A stretch of 14,376 bases of DNA from an uncultured Flavobacteriales bacterium (lineage in GTDB: Bacteria > Bacteroidota > Bacteroidia > CAIKAF01). The stretch is from assembly GCA_937925455.1 (NCBI GenBank), contig CALEWF010000013.1, positions 1 to 14,376 on the forward strand, read 5' to 3'. The notes under the pieces are model-generated. The model did not search any database. It was not told the DNA's origin and saw only the letters and a program-made list of their open reading frames with translations. Position numbers and translations under genes: made by a program. Shown one piece after another: positions 7,706 to 14,365 of the stretch (position 1 is its first letter; each line of letters starts with the position of its first letter).

Positions 7706-8179
7706 ATGTCGAGGTTTAAGAAAAAAGGAGAAAAATCATTACCGGGGATTTCTACCTCGTCACTTCCGGATATTGTATTCATGCTCCTCTTCTTTTTCAT
7801 GGTTACTACCAAAATGAAAGAAGTAACATTGAAAGTAGTAGTGCGCAAACCTGATGCTACACAAGCAAGTAAACTTGAAAACAAGTCGCTCATCAGCAAC
7901 ATTTACATTGGCAAACCGCTTCCACGTTATCAAAGCCAATATGGGGATCAACCGCTGCTCCAGCTGGATGATGCTTTTGCCAAACCCAAAGATGTTGTAC
8001 CTTGGGTGTTACAAGAAATTGAAAAAACGGCAGAATTTGAGCGTAGCAAGCGTACAGTTTCACTGAAGGTGGACCGTGAAGTTAAAATGGGTATAGTAAC
8101 CGATGTGAAAGAACAATTACGCGAAGCAAATGCTCTGAAAATTAATTACTCCGCACGTAAGGCAGCGATTTTGGAATAA
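7706..8179 (+). CDS. exbD: ExbD/TolR-family biopolymer transport protein (second copy)
   Basis: This is a second ExbD-type protein (157 aa), clearly divergent from its neighbour. It has a basic cytoplasmic start (MSRFKKKGEK), then SLPDIVFMLLFFFMVTTKM, where Asp22 is the conserved proton-carrying residue in the helix at about 20-35. A periplasmic domain ends in a segment typical of ExbD (VSLKVDREVKMGIVTDVKEQLREA). It starts 2 bp after the previous stop, so translation is probably coupled. It is the last gene of the cluster; a strong intrinsic terminator follows at 8202-8235. Paired, non-identical ExbD genes after one ExbB are common in Bacteroidota. Confidence 0.95.
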   Translation: MSRFKKKGEKSLPGISTSSLPDIVFMLLFFFMVTTKMKEVTLKVVVRKPDATQASKLENKSLISNIYIGKPLPRYQSQYGDQPLLQLDDAFAKPKDVVPWVLQEIEKTAEFERSKRTVSLKVDREVKMGIVTDVKEQLREANALKINYSARKAAILE

Positions 8180-8201
8180 AAATATCTTGAAGCTATCATA
8201 G

Positions 8202-8235
8202 AAAAGGCAGGTTTTTAACAGACCTGCCTTTTTTT
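8202..8235 (+). terminator. Intrinsic terminator of the Exb cluster
   Basis: AAAAGGCAGGT (8202-8212) pairs perfectly with ACCTGCCTTTT (8222-8232), giving an 11-bp stem with a 9-nt loop. A seven-T run (8229-8235) begins in the 3' arm and extends past it. It lies 22 bp after the second exbD stop and 15 bp before dusB. Confidence 0.9.
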
Positions 8236-8242
8236 ACCTTTG
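8235..8242 (+). promoter_or_regulatory. TAnnTTTG (-7) box of dusB, abutting the terminator
   Basis: TACCTTTG matches the Bacteroidota -7 consensus exactly and ends 8 bp before the dusB ATG. A TTT at 8213-8215, 19 bp upstream, could serve as a degenerate -33 element; it lies in the terminator loop. The predicted leader is nearly absent. Confidence 0.55.
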
Positions 8243-8250
8243 CAAACCAA

Positions 8251-9243
8251 ATGGTAAAAATAGGAAACATAAACCTTGGAGAATTTCCCTTGCTTTTAGC
8301 TCCTATGGAAGATGTAAGCGATCCCCCTTTTCGTGCGCTTTGTAAAAAACATGGAGCTGATTTAATGTTTACAGAATTCATCTCCAGTGAAGGCCTGATT
8401 CGCGATGCAATAAAAAGTAAAAAAAAACTGGATATTTTTGATTATGAGCGGCCTATTGGTATTCAAATTTTTGGTGGTGATGAAGAAGCCTTGGCTATGG
8501 CAACGGAAATTGTAGATGCTACAGGCCCGGATTTGGTGGATATAAATTTTGGTTGTCCAGTAAAAAAAGTAGTCTGTAAAGGAGCCGGGGCTGGGGTCCT
8601 TAAGGATGTAAATCTTATGGTAAAACTAACTCAAGCTGTTGTTAAATCCACCAAACTTCCTGTAACAGTAAAAACCCGACTGGGATGGGATGAACGAAGC
8701 ATAAATATCTTGGAAGTAGCAGAAAGACTTCAAGATGTAGGCATTGCTGCTTTATCCATTCATGGACGAACCCGAGCACAAATGTACAAAGGAACTGCCG
8801 ACTGGACCCTTATTGCCAAAGTAAAAGAAAATCCAAGAATTAACATCCCTATTTTTGGTAACGGTGACATAGACAGCCCCGAAAAAGCCTTAGAATACAG
8901 AAATAAATATGGGGTGGACGGTATCATGATAGGACGAGCAGCAATAGGCAATCCTTGGATATTCAACCAAATCAAACATTATTTTGCTACAGGCAAATTG
9001 CCTCCGGCACTGGATATTAGACAACGAGTGGAAGCGGCGAAAGAACATTTGCATTTTGCCATTAGTTGGAAAGGAGAAAAATTAGGCATCTTAGAAACCC
9101 GAATGCATTATGCCAATTATTTCAAAGGATTGCCCAATTTCAAAGAATATCGCACGAAGCTGGTTACCTGTAATGATTTAGAAGGACTTAAAGAAACGTT
9201 TGAAGATATCTTGAATTTCTACCAACAAGAAGTCACGGCTTGA
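8251..9243 (+). CDS. dusB: tRNA-dihydrouridine synthase (DusB type)
   Basis: Dus enzymes are FMN-dependent flavoproteins that use NADPH to reduce specific uridines in tRNA D-loops. The 330-aa product has the full set of family landmarks: LLLAPMEDVSDPPFR (14-28), the catalytic Cys102 in DINFGCPVKKVVCKGAGAG (97-115), Lys141 in TVKTRLGWDE (139-148), His171 in SIHGRTRAQMYKG (169-181), NGDI (204-207), and the FMN-phosphate-binding GIMIGRAAIGNPWIF (224-238). Length and motifs favour DusB over DusA or DusC, but the exact modified position cannot be read from sequence. The ATG at 8251 follows the -7 box by 8 bp and places the first motif at the usual distance. The stop codon directly abuts the stop of the convergent permease gene. 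Confidence 0.96.
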   Translation: MVKIGNINLGEFPLLLAPMEDVSDPPFRALCKKHGADLMFTEFISSEGLIRDAIKSKKKLDIFDYERPIGIQIFGGDEEALAMATEIVDATGPDLVDINFGCPVKKVVCKGAGAGVLKDVNLMVKLTQAVVKSTKLPVTVKTRLGWDERSINILEVAERLQDVGIAALSIHGRTRAQMYKGTADWTLIAKVKENPRINIPIFGNGDIDSPEKALEYRNKYGVDGIMIGRAAIGNPWIFNQIKHYFATGKLPPALDIRQRVEAAKEHLHFAISWKGEKLGILETRMHYANYFKGLPNFKEYRTKLVTCNDLEGLKETFEDILNFYQQEVTA

Positions 9244-10479
9244 TTATTTAATTAACGCCATATATTGAGGACGAAATAAATTTACACTCTTCATACGTAA
9301 CCAAGAGGCAAGAAAACCTATAAGATTTACCGAGAAAAAAATTATTACAAAGTCTATCCAAACAAATTTTACCGGATAGGGGTTAGCACCATCATAAGTC
9401 CCTAACTTAACCCAACCAAAGTACATTTGAAGCCAAGCAATCAACGTACCAATAATCATCCCGCCACTAACCCCAATGAGCGTTACCCACATTCCCTCCC
9501 ATACATAAATTTGTTTAATTCTACTCATTGCTGCCCCCATACTCCATAATATCAAAATGTCTTTTTGCTTTTCAACCAAAAGCATGGTTAATGCACTAAC
9601 AATATTAAAGCTGGCAATAATTAAAACCAACATTACAATAAAAAATACAGCTAATTTTTCTGCACGCATTACCCGATACATCAATTCATGTTGCTCAAAC
9701 CGATTTTTTATTTTCACCTTATCTCCCAACAACTGTTGAAGATTCTTTCGTATGGATGGTGCATATTTTTCATTGGTAAGAGCTATCTCTAAAGACGTTG
9801 CCTCTCCCTTCTCGTTATATCCGGTAAGATTCGCTACAAAATCAAGCGGCGCTAAGATGAGTGTATTGGTATATTCATGCTGGATAGAAAATATAGCAGC
9901 AGGAAATAACGACGCTTGACGAAAAGGATTAAGCAGATCTACCTTACCACGCTTGGGAAAATACACCTGGATAGCATGTGTAAAATCAGCTAAATTTATT
10001 TGAAGATTAGTAGCCAACCCTTCTCCTATAATCGCCTCATTTGAATTATCATTCCAAGTATTTAACGACCCGGCTCTAATCATTGAAGAAATTGGAACTT
10101 GCAAAAAATAAGCATTATCTACCCCTTTGAGTGTTACAATTTGTTGCTTATCTTGGTAAATAACCAATACATTTTCTTCAATGGTCAGGGATGCTGAAGC
10201 AATGCCAGGCCAGGATTTTATGGTAGAAAGCTGGTTGTTTGCAATAACGAAACTTTTTCCTTGAATAGGTTCAACCCGCAAATGCGGGTCAAACACATTG
10301 AAAATATTTTTTACGGTTTGTTCTAATCCATTAAATGCTGATAGCAGAATAATCAAAGCAGCAGTTACCACCAAAATGGCCAACATAGAAATGCCGGTGA
10401 TAACATTGATAATGTTTATAGACTTTTTAGAAAAAAGATATCGTAATGATATAAACCGTACGAAAAAATCAGGCAACAT
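9244..10479 (-). CDS. LolC/LolE-type lipoprotein-release ABC transporter permease (FtsX family)
   Basis: The 411-aa product has the architecture of LolC/LolE: helix 1 at about 25-48, a large periplasmic domain (about 50-270), then three helices at about 275-300, 328-352 and 375-394. The segment ASFNIVSALTMLLVEKQKDILILWSMGA (289-316) is the hallmark of the family, as is the N-terminal FFVRFISLRYLFSKKSINIINVITGISM. In proteobacteria these permeases work with the LolD ATPase to extract lipoproteins from the inner membrane. No LolD-type ATPase is encoded here, so the partner must be elsewhere. A 57-aa membrane-protein gene lies 47 bp upstream on the same strand. The 3' end touches the dusB stop with no gap. 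Other MacB/FtsX-type export functions are possible. Confidence 0.9.
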   Translation of the reverse strand: MLPDFFVRFISLRYLFSKKSINIINVITGISMLAILVVTAALIILLSAFNGLEQTVKNIFNVFDPHLRVEPIQGKSFVIANNQLSTIKSWPGIASASLTIEENVLVIYQDKQQIVTLKGVDNAYFLQVPISSMIRAGSLNTWNDNSNEAIIGEGLATNLQINLADFTHAIQVYFPKRGKVDLLNPFRQASLFPAAIFSIQHEYTNTLILAPLDFVANLTGYNEKGEATSLEIALTNEKYAPSIRKNLQQLLGDKVKIKNRFEQHELMYRVMRAEKLAVFFIVMLVLIIASFNIVSALTMLLVEKQKDILILWSMGAAMSRIKQIYVWEGMWVTLIGVSGGMIIGTLIAWLQMYFGWVKLGTYDGANPYPVKFVWIDFVIIFFSVNLIGFLASWLRMKSVNLFRPQYMALIK

Positions 10480-10526
10480 TTTAGCCTAAAGAAAATAATG
10501 CCTAAATTAATAACCGAGGCCGTATA

Positions 10527-10700
10527 TTATTTTTTGAAAAGACCTTTATCGTCTTTTTGTTTTAGCATTTGTAATACCCAGTAAAGGGTAAGTGCTGTTC
10601 CAACAAGGATCATCAATATATTGAAGTTCATGCCAGCCATTTCGATGAACTGAAACGTCCATTGAATAAAGCTACCAAGCGGTCTAAAAAGCCAATCCAT
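10527..10700 (-). CDS. Small single-span membrane protein (57 aa)
   Basis: I do not recognise this family with confidence; it recalls short one-helix proteins of unknown function in Bacteroidota. The ATG at 10700 gives MDWLFRPLGS..., an amphipathic aromatic N-terminus (about 1-24), a membrane helix at about 25-47 (NFNILMILVGTALTLYWVLQML), and a short charged tail ending KGLFKK. A TTG at 10721 could extend it by seven residues but falls on the -7 box, so I reject it. A TATATTTG promoter box lies 18 bp upstream. The permease gene begins 47 bp downstream on the same strand, so they may share a transcript. Support is the clean membrane topology, the sensible start and the promoter; function is unknown. 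Confidence 0.72.
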   Translation of the reverse strand: MDWLFRPLGSFIQWTFQFIEMAGMNFNILMILVGTALTLYWVLQMLKQKDDKGLFKK

Positions 10701-10718
10701 AATTTTAATTTTATGCAA

Positions 10719-10726
10719 CAAATATA
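10719..10726 (-). promoter_or_regulatory. TATATTTG (-7) box for the small membrane protein and permease
   Basis: On the minus strand TATATTTG (10726-10719) matches TAnnTTTG and lies 18 bp before the ATG at 10700. The -33 position 19 bp upstream reads TTT inside an A/T homopolymer, so that element is imperfect. Confidence 0.5.
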
Positions 10727-10761
10727 ATACGGTTTCGTATTTAAAAAAAATTTAAAAAAAC

Positions 10762-10905
10762 ATGAGCACGCATAAAAATCTTATGACCTTTGAAGCAGCA
10801 GCAAGAATTCAAAGTGTAACATGTAAAAAAAACGGAGGAAAAACACCTAAAAAATCCTTTGCATCAAGAGCTCAACGAGCAGCAACAAAAAATGCTAATA
10901 AATAG
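10762..10905 (+). CDS. 47-aa basic protein resembling the seed maturation protein (SMP) family
   Basis: The frame ATG 10762 to TAG 10905 encodes 47 residues: MSTHKNLMTFEAAARIQSVT (1-20), CKKNGGKTPKKSFASRAQRA (21-40), ATKNANK (41-47). The pattern A-x-R-I-Q-S, then K-x-x-G-G-x-x-x-K-x-S-F-x-x-R-A-Q-x-A-A-x-x-N, is one I associate with small SMP-domain proteins: repeats of plant late-embryogenesis seed proteins and short stand-alone bacterial proteins. The composition is strongly Lys/Ala/Arg-rich with no membrane segment, so a soluble, perhaps nucleic-acid-associated or stress-related protein is plausible but unproven. It starts 62 bp from the divergent membrane-protein gene and ends 15 bp before purN, so it may be co-transcribed with purN. 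The family link is from memory. Confidence 0.78.
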   Translation: MSTHKNLMTFEAAARIQSVTCKKNGGKTPKKSFASRAQRAATKNANK

Positions 10906-10913
10906 TATTTTTG
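10906..10913 (+). promoter_or_regulatory. TAnnTTTG-like box directly before purN
   Basis: TATTTTTG begins at the base after the TAG of the 47-aa gene and ends 7 bp before the purN GTG. It fits TAnnTTTG, but no TTG is present about 19 bp upstream, so an internal promoter is only possible. Confidence 0.35.
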
Positions 10914-10920
10914 TGGCGGA

Positions 10921-11511
10921 GTGAAGTTACAAACATTTAGAATTGCCATTTTTGCTTCTGGCGAAGGCACCAATGCTGAAGCTATTATACGTTATTTTCA
11001 AAAACAACATCCGAATGTTATCTTTAGTATTTGGACAAATAATGCCGGCTCTGGAGTAATAAAACGGGCTAAAGTCTTGAGCATACCCATTTACATTTTT
11101 ACTAACGAAGAGTTAACCCAACCTGGATTTTTAGAAAGATTTAGCGATTGGAAACCAGATTTAATTGTGCTGGCAGGTTTTTTACGCAAAATTCCGGAAA
11201 AAATGATTCGGCAATACCCGAGTAAGATTTTGAACATACATCCGGCACTTTTACCTAAATATGGGGGAAAGGGGATGTATGGCATGAATATTCATCAAGC
11301 CGTAAAATTAAACGGTGAAAAAGAGACCGGAATCACCATCCATTTAGTGGATGAAGAATATGACCATGGTAAAATTCTATTTCAAGAGAAAACAGCCATT
11401 ACTCCAGAAATGACTGCCGATGATATATGTAGGGAAGTTCGGAAAATTGAACTTACATGGTATCCAATAATTATTGAACAATATTTGCAATCAATTACCA
11501 AGGTCTATTAA
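10921..11511 (+). CDS. purN: Phosphoribosylglycinamide formyltransferase PurN
   Basis: PurN transfers a formyl group from 10-formyl-tetrahydrofolate to glycinamide ribonucleotide, the third step of de novo purine synthesis, in the cytoplasm. The 196-aa product has the phosphate-binding loop IFASGEGTNAEAI (10-22), LIVLAGFLRKIP (81-92), catalytic Asn105 and His107 in LNIHPALLPKYGGKGMYG (104-121), and the catalytic Asp148 in HLVDEEYDHG (141-150). The start is a GTG at 10921: no ATG lies in frame between the upstream stop and the FRIAIFASG strand, and GTG gives the correct six-residue lead. It follows the 47-aa gene by 15 bp. Its last 17 bp overlap the 3' end of the convergent lipoprotein gene. 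Confidence 0.95.
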   Translation: MKLQTFRIAIFASGEGTNAEAIIRYFQKQHPNVIFSIWTNNAGSGVIKRAKVLSIPIYIFTNEELTQPGFLERFSDWKPDLIVLAGFLRKIPEKMIRQYPSKILNIHPALLPKYGGKGMYGMNIHQAVKLNGEKETGITIHLVDEEYDHGKILFQEKTAITPEMTADDICREVRKIELTWYPIIIEQYLQSITKVY

Positions 11512-11971
11512 ACTCAGAAGAGGTGCACATCCCTATTTTACCATTTCCATTTTTATACCCGAAGATGGTATCATTTCCTAAAATTTCTGCTTGCACAATA
11601 ATGGCCGTAACTTCTTTTCCGCCATCCTTCATTATAACATAAAAAGGAAGATTAATTTGAGCCACCCGATGTTTTTTTCCTTTAGGATCTAAACTAAATA
11701 AGGCTCTTCCATTATTAACATCTTCTTTGGTAGCAACTCTACCGGTAAAAACCGGAGTATTTACCAAATCAACCCCTGTGGAAATTTTTTCTTCATCGGG
11801 CAAAGGCTGATTACGGTTCTTCAATCCTTTTTTTATATCATACGTGTTTGAAAATGTGGCACTATCGGCATTAAATTGTTTTAAATCTTTACCATTATTG
11901 ATTTTTTCTTCATTTTTTTTGCCACAACTAAAAATTAAAGCTAAAACCATTATTTTTAAGAGGCTTTTCAT
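11495..11971 (-). CDS. Small uncharacterised lipoprotein downstream of rnr
   Basis: I do not recognise the family. From the ATG at 11971 the product is 158 aa and begins MKSLLKIMVLALIFSCGKK, a lipoprotein signal peptide with lipobox IFSC and lipidated Cys16. A charged Asn/Lys-rich linker follows (about 19-70). The C-terminal part (about 75-158) looks like a compact beta-rich domain (NTPVFTGRVATKEDV, HRVAQINLPFYVIM, GKEVTAIIVQAEIL) ending FNRPW. An upstream ATG at 11986 in the same frame would overlap rnr by 11 bp; I prefer 11971 because it gives a standard signal peptide. The gene starts 4 bp after the rnr stop, so it is probably translated from the rnr mRNA. Outer-membrane or periplasmic-face anchoring is inferred. 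Confidence 0.85.
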   Translation of the reverse strand: MKSLLKIMVLALIFSCGKKNEEKINNGKDLKQFNADSATFSNTYDIKKGLKNRNQPLPDEEKISTGVDLVNTPVFTGRVATKEDVNNGRALFSLDPKGKKHRVAQINLPFYVIMKDGGKEVTAIIVQAEILGNDTIFGYKNGNGKIGMCTSSEFNRPW

Positions 11972-11975
11972 GAAT

Positions 11976-14138
11976 TTATATTTCATCAGTATGACCAATC
12001 ATATCGAAATCTATAGTTCGTTTTTCAATATCTGTATTTTTTACACGAATGGTAACCTTATCCCCCAATCGGTATATTTGGCCGGTACGCGTACCCCGAA
12101 TTTGGTAGTTTTTTTCATCAAAAAAATAATAATCACTCTCCATATCCCTTAAACGAATCATCCCTTCGCATTTATTTTCCAAAATTTCAACATATATACC
12201 CCACTCTGTAACCCCTGTTATTACTCCTTGATATTCACGGCCTAAACGCTGGCTAAGATACTCAACCTGTTTGTATTTAATTGATGCTCGTTCAGCTTCA
12301 GAGGCTCGTTTTTCCATATCAGAAGAATGACGGCATTTATTTTCATACTCTTCTTTCTTTACGGATGAGCCCCCCTCCATATATCGTTGAAGTAAGCGAT
12401 GGACCATGACATCCGGATACCTGCGAATGGGAGACGTAAAATGCGTATAATAATCAAAAGCCAAGCCGTAATGGCCAATATTTTCCGTAGTATAAACGGC
12501 TTTTGCCATGCTGCGGATGGTAAGATTTTCAATCATATCTGCCTCCGGCTTGCCTTTAACCTGAGAAAGCATTTTGTTAATGCTGGAAGCAATGGTTTTG
12601 GGGTTATTAAGGTCCAGCTTATATCCAAAGTTTGCAACAAATCGTTTTAATTCAGCTAATTTTTCATGATTGGGTTGGTCGTGCACCCGATATACAAACG
12701 TTTTAATTTGTTTTTGTGGATGATCTTTATACCCTACAAACATCGCCACATGTTTATTGGCAAGCAGCATAAATTCCTCAATCAGCCAGTTAGCTTCTTT
12801 ACTTTCTTTAAAGAATACATCCACCGGGCGACCTTTTTCATCAATCTTAAACTTAACTTCAGTTTGTTCTACACGTAATGCGCCGTTATCAAATCGTTGT
12901 TTACGAAGAGTGGTGGCTAATTTATGAAGCAGCAACACCTGGTCCTTAAAATCACCTTCGCCGGTTTCAATAATTTGCTGAGCTTCTTCATAGGTAAATC
13001 TTCGATTAGAATGTATTACGGTACGCCCAATCCACACATGGTGAATTTTAGCCTTATGATCCATTTTAAAAACAACGGAAAAGCAAAGTTTGTCTTCATG
13101 AGGACGAAGCGAACAAACTCCGTTAGACAATTTTTCTGGAAGCATGGGAACCACCCGATCTACTAAATAAACAGAGGTGGCACGTTTGTATGCTTCTTTG
13201 TCTAATAAAGAACCCTCGGGAACGTAATATGATACATCAGCAATATGCACGCCTATTTGAAGCAAACCATCAGGAAGTACAGATACCGACAAGGCATCAT
13301 CAAAATCTTTAGCATCATACGGGTCAATGGTAAAGGTTATGACATCCCGCATATCTCTACGTCGGGAAATTTCATCTGCGGGAATATCAAAACTAATGTT
13401 TTCGGCTTCGTCTTCTACTTCCTTAGGGAAAAAGGAAGGTAACCCATATTCAGCAAGAATGGCATGAATTTCAGTTTCATGTAGCCCCTTTTTTCCTAAT
13501 ACACGAATCACTTCACCTACGGGATTTTTGGCACCTTCTGGCCATTCGGTAATACGAACAACCGCTTTGTCATCATCTTTGCCACCATTTAAATCTTTGA
13601 GCGGTATAAAAATGTCTTTAGTAAGACGGTCGTTGTCGGGAATCAAGAAAGCAAACTTTTCGGAGACTTCTAATGTTCCAACAAATTCTGTTCGGGCACG
13701 CTGTAAAATTTCAACCACCTCACCCTTTAACTTTTGTCCTTTTTTTCGGGCATATACAAATACTTTCACGCGGTCGCCATGCATGGCATTTTTCAGATTA
13801 TTGGCCACCACATATACATCCTCTTCATACACATCGTTAAGAATGTATGCATTGCCAGAACCAGACATATCCACAGTACCTTCGATGTATTTTTCATAAA
13901 AAGGGATTCGAAATTTTCCGGTTTCAGGCTCTTCTAATTTACCCTGCTCAACCAACATATCTAATGATTCGCGTATTAACTGTCGTGTAAAGTCATCATC
14001 TGCTTGAAGAAGCGCTGCAATCTGTTTGTAGTTAAATAACTTATTCCCCTGATCTTTTATGGCATCCAAAATATCTAAGGCGAGCTTTTGCTGGGCTTTA
14101 GATGATTTATTATTGCCTTTCTTTTTTTTTCTTCCCAT
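11976..14138 (-). CDS. rnr: Ribonuclease R (3'-5' exoribonuclease, RNase II/RNB family)
   Basis: RNase R is a processive hydrolytic 3'-5' exonuclease that degrades structured RNA and takes part in rRNA and mRNA quality control. The 720-aa product has a winged-helix-like N-terminus (about 15-80), two cold-shock-type RNA-binding domains (about 85-245), the RNB catalytic domain (about 255-600), and an S1 domain (about 635-715, GREYQGVITGVTEWGIYVEI). The catalytic Asp cluster is intact in TIDPYDAKDFDDALS (270-284: Asp272, Asp278, Asp280, Asp281). HYGLAFDYYTHFTSPIRRYPD is the other family signature. It is shorter than E. coli RNase R (813 aa) and lacks the Lys-rich C-terminal tail; instead a basic patch lies at the very N-terminus (MGRKKKKGNNKSSK), encoded partly by a run of nine A. 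A small lipoprotein gene follows after 4 bp. Confidence 0.97.
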   Translation of the reverse strand: MGRKKKKGNNKSSKAQQKLALDILDAIKDQGNKLFNYKQIAALLQADDDFTRQLIRESLDMLVEQGKLEEPETGKFRIPFYEKYIEGTVDMSGSGNAYILNDVYEEDVYVVANNLKNAMHGDRVKVFVYARKKGQKLKGEVVEILQRARTEFVGTLEVSEKFAFLIPDNDRLTKDIFIPLKDLNGGKDDDKAVVRITEWPEGAKNPVGEVIRVLGKKGLHETEIHAILAEYGLPSFFPKEVEDEAENISFDIPADEISRRRDMRDVITFTIDPYDAKDFDDALSVSVLPDGLLQIGVHIADVSYYVPEGSLLDKEAYKRATSVYLVDRVVPMLPEKLSNGVCSLRPHEDKLCFSVVFKMDHKAKIHHVWIGRTVIHSNRRFTYEEAQQIIETGEGDFKDQVLLLHKLATTLRKQRFDNGALRVEQTEVKFKIDEKGRPVDVFFKESKEANWLIEEFMLLANKHVAMFVGYKDHPQKQIKTFVYRVHDQPNHEKLAELKRFVANFGYKLDLNNPKTIASSINKMLSQVKGKPEADMIENLTIRSMAKAVYTTENIGHYGLAFDYYTHFTSPIRRYPDVMVHRLLQRYMEGGSSVKKEEYENKCRHSSDMEKRASEAERASIKYKQVEYLSQRLGREYQGVITGVTEWGIYVEILENKCEGMIRLRDMESDYYFFDEKNYQIRGTRTGQIYRLGDKVTIRVKNTDIEKRTIDFDMIGHTDEI

Positions 14139-14203
14139 AATATTGATTCTTTACGAAGATGCGAATTTGTTTTCAGCAGTCCACATTAAAAATCCATAAA
14201 ATT

Positions 14204-14233
14204 CAATTATACCAAAATTGTCATTAACCCAAA
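14204..14233 (-). promoter_or_regulatory. Candidate promoter of rnr
   Basis: On the minus strand TTTG (14233-14230) is followed after 18 bp by TATAATTG (14211-14204), one mismatch from TAnnTTTG. Transcription would start near 14197, about 60 nt before the rnr ATG at 14138. Confidence 0.45.
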
Positions 14234-14305
14234 TTATGCATTAGAAATTTTCCGTAGGCATCTGTAAAGACAAAAAACCTCTGTAGCCACTGTTACATAA
14301 ATAAC

Positions 14306-14365
14306 CACAGAGAACACAAAGGAATACTGTGTGTTTTTACTTTCATTTTCTTTGTGTTCTCCGTG
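14306..14365. repeat. 16-bp inverted repeat rich in CACAGAG/CTCTGTG motifs
   Basis: CACAGAGAACACAAAG (14306-14321) pairs with CTTTGTGTTCTCCGTG (14350-14365) with one mismatch and a 28-nt spacer. A further CTCTGT at 14279-14284 and TCTCTGTGT at the window end belong to the same motif family, so the element probably continues beyond 14376. Similar GTGTTCTC/CACAGAG palindromes are, from memory, seen as dispersed repeats in diverse bacterial genomes. The 14139-14376 stretch holds no gene; apart from this repeat I see only the rnr promoter candidate. Confidence 0.7.

Noticed and set aside
10833..10838. GGAGG Shine-Dalgarno-like sequence
   Set aside because: It lies within the SMP-like coding frame (NGGK) and no start codon follows at a suitable distance.
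12399..13937. Several plus-strand frames of 65-123 codons opposite rnr
   Set aside because: All are antisense to the intact 720-residue RNase R frame and carry no domain signatures.
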